From the NCBI GenBank assembly GCA_043228905.1, contig JBHGNT010000082.1, positions 1 to 64,000 of the forward strand: a stretch of 64,000 nt of DNA, given 5' to 3'. Each line of letters opens with the position of its first letter. Position 1 is the first letter of the stretch. The notes under the pieces were generated by a model. That model did not search any database. It saw only the letters and a program-made list of their open reading frames with translations, and was not told where the DNA came from. The translations under genes and the position numbers were made by a program. Source of the DNA: Azolla caroliniana. Lineage: Eukaryota; Polypodiophyta. Of this stretch, positions 29,822 to 37,922 are shown one piece after another.

Positions 29822-32800
29822 GCTTCGATTCGCATGTTTGAACACAGAAATCCGATATCACACGAGCCAGGCATGACCATTTTAATTTACTTACTGGCTC
29901 TTCTCAACTCCCTCCTTAAATATGTTAATTTTGTCATATCTCTCGACCTGAGTTTCAAAATCTCGATCTTCTAATTCTATATCATAGCTAGCGTCGTTAT
30001 CTTCGAGTCGCATGTTTGAACACATAAATCCGATATCACACGAGCCAGCTATGACCATTTTAATTTACACACTAGCACTTCTCTACTCCCTCCTCAAATA
30101 TGCTAATTTCCTCATGTCTCTCGAACTGAGTTTCAAAATCTCGATTTTTTAATTCTATGTCATAGCTAGCCTTGTTAGCTTCGATTCGCATGTTTGAACA
30201 CAGAAATCCGTTATCACACGAGCCACGTATGACCATTTTAATTTACTCACTGGCTCTTCTCAACTCCCTCCTGAAATATGCTAATTTCGGCATGTCTTTC
30301 GACGTGAGTTTCAAAATCTTGATTTTTAAATTCTATATCAAAGCTAGCGTTGTTAGCTCCGATTCGCATGTTTGAACACAAAAATCCGATATTACACGAG
30401 CCAGGTATGACCATTTTAATTTACTCACTCGCTCTTCTCAACTCCCTCCTCAAATATGCTAATTTCCTCATGTCTCTCGACCTGAGTTTCAAAATCTCGA
30501 TTTTTTAATTCTATATCATAGCTAGCCTTGTTAGCTTCGATTTGCATGTTTGAACACAGAAATCCGATATCACACGAGCCAGGTATGACCATTTTAATTT
30601 ACTCACTGGCTCTTCTTAACTCCCTCCTTAAATATGTTAATTTCGTCATGTCTCTCGACCTAAGTTTCAAAATCTTGATATTTTAATTCTATATCATAGC
30701 TAGCGTTGTTATCTTCGATTCGCATGTTTGAACACAAATATCCGATATCACACGTGCCAGGTATGAACATTTTAATTTACTGACGTACTCTTCTCCACTA
30801 CCTCCTCAAATTTGTTACTTTCCTCATGTCTCTCGGCCTCAGTTTTAAAATTATAATTTGTCAATTCAATATCATAGCTAGCATGGTTAACTTTGATTCG
30901 CATGTTTGAACACAAAAATCTGATATCACACGAGCCAGGTATGAACATTTTAATTTACTGACGCACTCTTCTCAACTCCCTCCTCCAACATGCTAATTTC
31001 CTCATGTCTTTCGACGTCAGTTTCAAAATCTTGATTTTTTAATTCTATATCATAGCTAGCGTTGTTAGCTTCGATTCGCATGTTTGAACACAGAAATCCG
31101 ATATCACACGTGCCAGGTATGAACATTTTAATTTACTCACACACTCTTCTCCACTACCTCCTCAAATTTGCTAATTTCCTCATGTCTCTCGGCCTCAGTT
31201 TTAAAATTCTAATTTTTCAATTCAATATCATAGCTAGCGTTGTTAACCTCGATTCGCATGTTTGAACACAGAAATCCGATATCACACGAGCCAGGTATGA
31301 CCATTTTAATTTACTCACTGGCTCTTCTCAACTCCTTCCTTAAATATGTTAATTTCGTCATGTCTCTCGACCTGAGTTTCCAAATCTCGATTTTTTAATT
31401 CTATATCATAGCTAGCTTTGTTAGCTTCGGTTCGCATTTTTAAACACAAAAATCCGATATCACACGAGCCAGGTATGATTATTTTAATTTAGTCACTGGC
31501 TCTTCTCCACTCCATCCTCAAATATGCGAATTTCCTCATGTCTCTTGACCTGAGTTTCAAAATCTCGATTTTTTAATTCTATGTCATACCTAGCCTTGTT
31601 AGCTTCGATTCGCATGTTTGAACACCGAAATCCGATATCACACGAGCCACGTATGACCATTTTAATTAACTGACGCACTCTTCTCCACTACCTCCTCAAA
31701 ATTTACTAATTTCGTCATGTCTCTCGGCCTCAGTTTTAAAATTATGAATTTTCAATTCAATATCATAGCTAGCGTTGTTAACTTCGATTCGCATGTTTGA
31801 ACACAGAAATCCGATATCACACGAGCCAGGTATGACCATTTTAATTTACTCACTGGCTCTTCTCAACTCCCTCCTCAAATATGTTAATTTTTTCATGTCT
31901 CTCGAACTGAGTTTCAAAATCTCGATTTTTTAATTCTATATCATAGCTAGCCTTGTTAGCTTCGATTCGCATGTTTGAACACAGAAATCCGATATCACAC
32001 GAGCCAGGTGTGACCATTTTAATTTACTCACTCGCTCTTCTCAACTCCCTCCTCCAACATGCTAATTTCCTCATGTCTCTCGACGTGAGTTTCAAAATCT
32101 TGATTTTTTAATTCTATATCAAAGCTAGCGTAGTTATCTTCGATTCGCATGTTTGAACACAAAAATCCGATATCACACGAGCCAGGTATGACCATTTTAA
32201 TTTACTCACTGGCTCTTCTCTACTCCCTCCTCAAATATGCTAATTTCCTCATGTCTCTCGAACTGAGTTTCAAAATCTCGATTTTTTAATTCTATGTCAT
32301 AGCTAGCCTTGTTAGCTTCGATTCGCATGTTTGAACACAGAAATCCGATATCACACGAGCCACGTATGACCATTTTAATTTACTCACTGGCTCTTCTCAA
32401 CTACCTCCTGAAATATGCTAATTTCGGCATGTCTTTCGACGTGAGTTTCAAAATCTTGATTTTTAAATTCTATATCAAAGCTAGCGTTGTTAGCTCCGAT
32501 TCGCATGTTTGAACACAAAAATCCGATATTACACGAGCTAGGTATGACTATTTTAATTTACTCACTCGCTCTTCTCAACTCCCTCCTCAAATATGCTAAT
32601 TTCCTCATGTCTCTCGACCTGAGTTTCAAAATCTCGATTTTTTAATTCTATATCATAGCTAGCCTTGTTAGCTTCGATTCGCATGTTTGAACACAGAAAT
32701 CCGATATCACACGAGCCAGGCATGACCATTTTAATTTACTGACTGGCTCTTCTCAACTCCCTCCTTAAATATGTTAATTTTGTCATATCTCTCGACCTGA

Positions 32801-33203
32801 GTTTCAAAATCGCGATCTTCTAATTCTATATCATAGCTAGCGTTGTTATCTTCGAGTCGCATGTTTGAACACATAAATCCGATATCACACGAGCCAGCTA
32901 TGACCATTTTAATTTACACTCTAGCACTTCTCAACTCCCTCCTCAAATATGCTAATTTCCTCATGTCTCTCGACTTTCGTTTCAAAATCTTGATTTTTAA
33001 TTCTATATCATAGCTAGCCTTGTTAGCTTCGATTCGCATGTTTGAACACAGAAATCCGATATCACACGAGCCAGGTATGACCATTTTAATTTACTCACTG
33101 GCTCTTCTCAACTCCCTCCTCCAACATGCTAATTTCCTCATGTCTTTCGACGTCAGTTTCAAAATCTCGATTTTTTAATTCTATATCATAGCTAGCCTTG
33201 TTA

Positions 33204-33332
33204 GCTTCGATTTGCATGTTTGAACACAGAAATCCGATATCACACGAGCCAGGTATGACCATTTCGTCATGTCTCTCGACCTAAGTTTCAAAATCTCGAT
33301 TTTTTAATTCTATATCATAGCTAGCGTTGTTA
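33204..33332. repeat. Satellite monomer with 49-bp deletion (129 bp)
   Basis: Phase markers are 129 bp apart. The sequence jumps from gaccattt to cgtcatgtctc near 33268, losing the ttactcac...ctcttctcaactccc section. An attt tract is present at both deletion edges, consistent with microhomology. It is the shortest monomer I found in the window. Confidence 0.85.
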
Positions 33333-35930
33333 TCTTCGATTCGCATGTTTGAACACAAATATCCGATATCACACGTGCCAGGTATGAACATTTTAATTTA
33401 CTGACGTACTCTTCTCCACTACCTCCTCAAATTTGTTACTTTCCTCATGTCTCTCGGCCTCAGTTTTAAAATTATAATTTGTCAATTCAATATCATAGCT
33501 AGCATGGTTAACTTTGATTCGCATGTTTGAACACAAAAATCTGATATCACACGAGCCAGGTATGAACATTTTAATTTACTGACGCACTCTTCTCCACTCC
33601 CTCCTCAAATATGTTAATTTCGTCATGTCTCTCGACCTGAGTTTCAAAATCTTGATTTTTTAATTCTATATCATAGCTAGCGTTGTTAGCTTCGATTCGC
33701 ATGTTTGAACACAGAAATCCGATATCACACGTGCCAGGTATGAACATTTTAATTTACTAACACACTCTTCTCCACTACCTCCTCAAATTTGCTAATTTCC
33801 TCATGTCTCTCGGCCTCAGTTTTAAAATTCTAATTTTTCAATTCAATATCATAGCTAGCGTTGTTAACCTCGATTCGCATGTTTGAACACAGAAATCCGA
33901 TATCACACGAGCCAGGTATGACCATTTTAATTTACTCACTGGCTCTTCTCAACTCCTTCCTTAAATATGTTAATTTCGTCATGTCTCTCGACCTGAGTTT
34001 CAAAATCTCGATTTTTTAATTCTATATCATAGCTAGCTTTGTTAGCTTCGATTCGCATGTTTGAACACAAAAATCCGATATCACACGAGCCAGGTATGAC
34101 TATTTTAATTTACTCACTGGCTCTTCTCCACTCCCTCATCAAATATGCGAATTTCCTCATGTCTCTCGACCTGAGTTTCAAAATCTCGATTTTTTAATTC
34201 TATGTCATAGCTAGCCTTGTTAGCTTCGATTCGCATGTTTGAACACAGAAATCCGATATCACACGAGCCACGTATGACCATTTTAATTTACTGACGCACT
34301 CTTCTCCACTACCTCCTCAAATTTGCTAATTTCGTCATGTCTCTCGGCCTCAGTTTTAAAATTATCAATTTTCAATTCAATATCATAGCTAGCGTTGTTA
34401 ACTTCGATTCGTATGTTTGAACACAGAAATCCGATATCACACGAGCCAGGTATGACCATTTTAATTTACTCACTGGCTCTTCTCAACTCCCTCCTCAAAT
34501 ATGGTAATTTCCTCATGTCTCTCGACCTGAGTTTCAAAATCTCGATTTTTTAATTCTATATCATAGCTAGCCTTGTTAGCTTCGATTCGCATGTTTGAAC
34601 ACAGAAATCCGATATCACACGAGCCAGGTGTGACCATTTTAATTTACTCACTCGCTCTTCTAAACTCCCTCCTCAAATATGCTAATTTCCTCATGTCTCT
34701 CGACGTGAGTTTCAAAATCTTGATTTTTTAATTCTATATCAAAGCTAGCGTAGTTAACTTCGATTCGCATGTTTGAACACAAAAATCCGATATCACACGA
34801 GCCAGGTATGACCATTTTAATTTACTCACTGGCTATTCTCAACTCCCTCCTCAAATATGCTAATTTTCTCATGTCTATCGACCTGAGTTTCAAAATCTTG
34901 ATTTTTTAATTCTATATTATAGCTAGCCTTGTTAGCTTCGATTCGCATGTTTGAACACAGAAATCCGATATCACACGAGCCAGGTATGACCATTTTAATT
35001 TACTCACACGCTCTTCTCAACTCCCTCCTCAAATATGCTAATTTCGTCATGTCTCTCGATCTGAGTTTCAAAATCTTGATATTTTAATTCTATATCATAG
35101 CTAGCGTTGTTAGCGTCGATTCGCATGTTTGAACACAAAAATCCGATATCACACGAGCCAGGTGTGAACATTTTGATTTACTCACTGGCTCTTCTCAACT
35201 CCTTCTTGAAATATGCTAATTTCCTCATGTCTCTCGACCTGAGTTTCAAAATCTTGATTTTTTAATTCTATATCATAGCTAGCGTTGTTAGCTTCGATTC
35301 GCATGTTTGAACACAAAAATCCGATATCACACGAGCCAGGTATGAACATTTTAATTTACTCACTAGCTCTTCTCAACTCCCTCCTCAAATATTGTAATTT
35401 CTTCATGTCTCTCGACCTGAGTTTCAAAATCTCGATTATTTAATTCTATATCATAGCTAGCGTTGTTATCTTCGATTCGGATGTTTGAACACAAAAATCC
35501 GATATCACACGTGCCAGGTATGAACATTTTAATTTACTGACGCACTCTTCTGCACTACCTCCTCAAATTTGCTAATTTCCTCATGTCTCTCGGCCTCAGT
35601 TTTAAAATTAAAAATTTTCAATTCAATATCATAGCTAACGTTGTTAACTTCGATTCGCATGTTTGAACACAAAAATCTGATATCACACGAGCCCGGTATG
35701 AACATTTTAATTTAATCACAACCTCTTCTCAACTCCCTCCTCAAATATGCTTATTTTTTCATGTCTCTCGACCTGAGTTTCAAAATCTCGATTTTTTGCT
35801 ATGACCGTAGGATCGTGACAAGGAGTGCGAGCGAACTAGCACAACTATTGAGATGATATGGGAAGAGTAAGAAAAGAAATAAAGCAATGATGCAAGTGAA
35901 ACTAAGGTGAGTAGGATTAGAGGTGACCAA

Positions 35931-36010
35931 GAGTAAAAGAGAATGAGAGAATGAGATGAAAGAAGAAGAGAAGAAGAGAAGAGTGAGTGAGAAAAGAGAA
36001 AAGAGAAAAG
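35931..36010. repeat. Purine-rich low-complexity tract
   Basis: About 80 bp of mainly A and G on the plus strand, with imperfect agaagaagag and gaaaagagaaaag reiterations. In the element's sense strand this is a polypyrimidine tract 3' of the ribozyme. No function can be assigned. Confidence 0.85.
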
Positions 36011-36032
36011 CTTAAGAAATTTTCATTAGAAA

Positions 36033-36084
36033 GACCTTGTGCAAACTAGTTTCGCTCTAGGTAGAGCTCATCAGTGCCAAGGTC
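36033..36084 (-). ncRNA. Hammerhead ribozyme (type I, PLE-associated)
   Basis: On the minus strand the conserved core CUGAUGA (36074-36068) is followed by stem II GCUCU/AGAGC with an ACCU loop, then GAAA (36053-36050). Next comes a minimal palindromic stem III, CUAG (36049-36046), and a GUU cleavage triplet (36046-36044), with predicted cleavage between 36044 and 36043. Stem I closes the fold: GACCUUG (36084-36078) pairs with CAAGGUC (36039-36033), and GCA pairs with UGC, leaving one bulged A. That is ten pairs plus the full invariant core. The self-complementary AACUAGUU around stem III suggests cleavage may need a dimer, as known for other type I ribozymes with very short stem III. It lies 3' of the RT frame on the same strand, matching the known location in PLE terminal repeats, where self-cleavage would process element transcripts. 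Activity is predicted, not shown. Confidence 0.9.
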
Positions 36085-36118
36085 ATTTACAACAAGAGGG
36101 TAGGTTTATATAGGGGGA

Positions 36119-36120
<2 letters not shown>

Positions 36121-36171
<51 letters not shown>
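36121..36171. repeat. GA/TC dinucleotide microsatellite
   Basis: A perfect run of 25 GA units on the plus strand (TC in the element's sense strand), between the RT frame and the ribozyme. An uninterrupted run of this length is mutable and its exact length may vary between individuals or assemblies. Confidence 0.98.
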
Positions 36172-36173
<2 letters not shown>

Positions 36174-36283
36174 GGAGTTTAATGATGGGAGAGAGGGAAA
36201 CGGGGAATTGTGATAGGTAATGGATTGGTTAGTGAAAGTGGGTTAGAGGGGGGTTATATGTATGTACATGATAAGTGATAGGT

Positions 36284-36304
36284 GGGGGTGGGTGTGGGGG
36301 TGGG
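36284..36304 (+). other. Predicted G-quadruplex motif
   Basis: Four G runs of at least three (GGGGG, GGG, GGGGG, GGG) are separated by loops of 1, 3 and 1 nt. This fits the standard G3+ loop 1-7 rule. It lies 20 bp beyond the RT stop, on the strand opposite the RT, so an RT transcript would carry the C-rich complement. Confidence 0.7.
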
Positions 36305-36323
36305 ATATAAAAGGCATATAGTA

Positions 36324-37922
36324 TTAAGTGGGATTTTTTATGGATTTATATTTAGTTTTGACGAGAAGGGAATGAATGGACTTAGACTTAGTCCAACATA
36401 TGAAGGGTCGCGGTAGTTCGGATAGTTGGGGATGTGTGGCTAAATCTGCGTGGAGGTTTTCTAGCATGTCGTGAATTCCTAATCTAGGGGTATCTTTCGT
36501 ATACCTAAGTTTGAAGATGACAGGTATAAGGGTACTTTTAGGTTTTCTACTAAATACTAGTGATTTCCTGGCGTTAAATGGCACCTTTTTATAATTCTCT
36601 AATATAAAAGAAAGGGGATACCCTCTCTTAACTAATCTACTAAAAAATAGTTTTTTCATTCGAAGGAAACCTAAGGGGGTACTTTCTCTAATTAGGTATC
36701 GTTTTAGTTCATTAATAATAAAATGACGTTTTAAGTGAAGGGGGTGAACTGACGAGAATGAGAGATATTGGTAGGCATTTTGAGGCTTTTGGTAGCAATT
36801 AAAGGAGAAATGTGAATTCTTTAGGTTAATCCATAAATCTAAGAACGGTAATCTAAAGGGAGAAGTGGTGATGGTAATTTTGATGCAATTATTAGTGGAG
36901 GTGTTATAGAACTGGAGGTAATTTTCTAATTCGGGTTTAGTACCTGTCCATATCCCGAATGCATCATCTATATATCTAGTGAAATAAAAAAGATTAGGGT
37001 GTGATGGCTGGGAGTTCTCTAAGTGAGCTAAGAATAGGCATGCATAAACTACAGAAAAATTACTACCCATGGCTGTACCCTTGACTTGTTGATAGATCAT
37101 GTCATCAAAGGATAGAAAGTGATATTCTAATGTGAGTGCGCTAAGTGTATAGATAAGGTTAGTTTTAGAAGATGAAAAATGTGGGGTAATCATTTTTCGT
37201 AAAGCTTGGAGTCCTAACCTAGGGGGTATGCTGGGATATAGAGATTCAACATCAAAGGTGAAGATAAAGCTATTAGGGGGTGGGTTGAGATGTTCTAAAG
37301 TCTGGACAAGGGAATGTGAGTCTTTCAAATATTGCTTTTGAAGGAGAAGGATAGGCATGAGTTGGTGGTGAAGCCATTTTGATGTTTGTTCAAAAAGGGA
37401 GTTATTGTATGAGCAAATAGGTCTAAAACCTATTGGGTTTTTATGGAGTTTTGGGAGGAAATAGATATTGCATACTTTGTACCCTTTTGAGGGTTTATGT
37501 AGTATGTAATTGGCTTCTATGTTGGATAGGGTACCAAGATGGTTATTAACAATGTTTTTCAATCTATAGGATAATTCCTCAAGTGGATAGTGGGAGACTT
37601 TTTTATATGTATTAGTATCAGAAAGGTGTTCTATAGCTTTGTTATAGTACGTGTCCTTATCAAGAACACACACTCCACCATTCTTGTCAGCAGGTAGGAT
37701 TATGATTTTGTTGTTTTTCTTAAGAGATTGTAAGGCTAGTGATAAGTGAGGTGCAATCCTAGTGGGTTTTAATTTGAGTGTATGAAGTGTGTCCCTAAAG
37801 ATAGTTTGGTGTTTAGATATAATGTTTTCTAAGGGAGTGTACTTAGTAGGAGGTTGCCAACTAGGGTTAGGTAGCCTTGTTAGCTTCGATTCGCATGTTT
37901 GAACAAAGAAATCCGATATCAC
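36324..37922 (-). CDS. Penelope-like element reverse transcriptase, 5'-truncated, satellite-fused N-terminus
   Basis: A 532-codon uninterrupted frame encoding an RNA-dependent DNA polymerase of the Penelope-like family, which would copy element RNA into chromosomal DNA. Visible motifs: PADKNGG (77-83, the ADK-N-GG signature); IYFLPKLHKNP with FRPICS (153-171); motif A FTFDVESLYPSIP (221-233, catalytic D224); motif B QVKGTAMGS (279-287); motif C RYIDD (316-320, catalytic D319 and D320); LPFLDLWI (358-365); and the PLE-like YQKP...YLSFSSVHPLHLK block (377-398). The C-terminal SIHSLLVKTK (515-524) resembles the segment that in canonical PLEs precedes the linker to a GIY-YIG endonuclease, but the stop comes eight codons later and no Cys-rich linker or endonuclease follows. 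Codons 1-17 are satellite sequence, so the ATG at 37922 is probably fortuitous and the native N-terminus is lost. All catalytic residues are present. Whether it is expressed is unknown. Confidence 0.9.
   Translation of the reverse strand: MISDFFVQTCESKLTRLPNPSWQPPTKYTPLENIISKHQTIFRDTLHTLKLKPTRIAPHLSLALQSLKKNNKIIILPADKNGGVCVLDKDTYYNKAIEHLSDTNTYKKVSHYPLEELSYRLKNIVNNHLGTLSNIEANYILHKPSKGYKVCNIYFLPKLHKNPIGFRPICSYNNSLFEQTSKWLHHQLMPILLLQKQYLKDSHSLVQTLEHLNPPPNSFIFTFDVESLYPSIPPRLGLQALRKMITPHFSSSKTNLIYTLSALTLEYHFLSFDDMIYQQVKGTAMGSNFSVVYACLFLAHLENSQPSHPNLFYFTRYIDDAFGIWTGTKPELENYLQFYNTSTNNCIKITITTSPFRLPFLDLWINLKNSHFSFNCYQKPQNAYQYLSFSSVHPLHLKRHFIINELKRYLIRESTPLGFLRMKKLFFSRLVKRGYPLSFILENYKKVPFNARKSLVFSRKPKSTLIPVIFKLRYTKDTPRLGIHDMLENLHADLATHPQLSELPRPFICWTKSKSIHSLLVKTKYKSIKNPT

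Larger units (their letters stand above)
1..35797. repeat. Satellite DNA array, left arm (178-bp monomer)
   Basis: About 200 tandem monomers in one orientation. A convenient phase marker is the phrase gcttcgattcgcatg, whose starts fall at 11, 189, 367, then equivalents at 545, 723 and 901, each 178 bp apart. Each monomer also has a nearly invariant ccgatatcac block (EcoRV site), a pyrimidine-rich ctcttctc block, catgtctctcg, and a T6 run followed by aattctat. Two main sequence classes alternate. One ends in gagtttcaaaatct and cgattttttaattc. The other has ctcagttttaaaatta and tcaattcaatatc. The spacing close to a nucleosome repeat and the HOR structure fit a centromeric or pericentromeric satellite; that placement is inference. 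Short minus-strand open frames in this arm are a period effect and are not annotated as genes. Confidence 0.97.
29640..35797. repeat. Irregular satellite flank left of the PLE insertion
   Basis: Satellite monomers with more private substitutions and weaker HOR order than 1-29.6 kb. A 12-monomer internal offset (2137 bp) links 30172 to 32309. A second relation links about 29640-30100 to 32480-32930 (shared gagctaggtatgactat and cgatcttctaattc). Right-arm subtypes already appear here (gtaatttcttcatg near 35395, gattatttaattc near 35435), so the change in satellite composition begins before the insertion. No gene is visible. Confidence 0.7.
35798..36323 (-). other. PLE 3' non-coding region
   Basis: The 526 bp after the RT stop codon, in element orientation. 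All three minus-strand frames are short and low in complexity. I see no GIY-YIG domain, Cys-rich linker or second ORF. It contains the G-rich tract, the microsatellite and the ribozyme listed separately. The last 140 bp before the satellite junction (35798-35930) are ordinary-looking unique sequence with no recognised motif, presumably the end of the terminal repeat. There is no poly(A) tail at the junction. Confidence 0.75.
35798..37871 (-). mobile_element. 5'-truncated Penelope-like retroelement with hammerhead ribozyme
   Basis: The only non-satellite DNA in the window, 2074 bp, oriented on the minus strand. In element order it has an open RT-coding section (37871 to 36324), a 3' non-coding section with a G4 motif on the opposite strand, a TC/GA microsatellite, a hammerhead ribozyme (36084 to 36033), a pyrimidine-rich stretch and a terminal segment ending at 35798. 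PLE RTs form a clade related to telomerase RT, and hammerhead ribozymes are known in PLE terminal repeats, so RT and ribozyme support each other. The 5' part, including any upstream terminal repeat and second ribozyme, is missing. The left boundary follows the T6 run of a monomer (position 151) and the right boundary resumes at monomer position 168, so 16 bp of target are absent and there is no target-site duplication. Confidence 0.88.

Noticed and set aside
35798-35806. gctatgacc at the element end as part of an inverted copy of satellite tcatagc
   Set aside because: Only six or seven bases match in inverted orientation, which is expected by chance.
36748-36760. Plus-strand ctgacgag inside the RT region as a hammerhead core
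   Set aside because: It matches CUGANGA, but no stem II followed by GAAA and no stem I pairing is present, and it is antisense coding sequence.
37860-37871. Telomere-like tagggttagg at the 5' edge of the element
   Set aside because: Only one partial TTAGGG-type unit, and it is in frame with RT codons (Leu-Pro-Asn-Pro), so it is most simply coding sequence. One unit is not evidence of telomeric origin.
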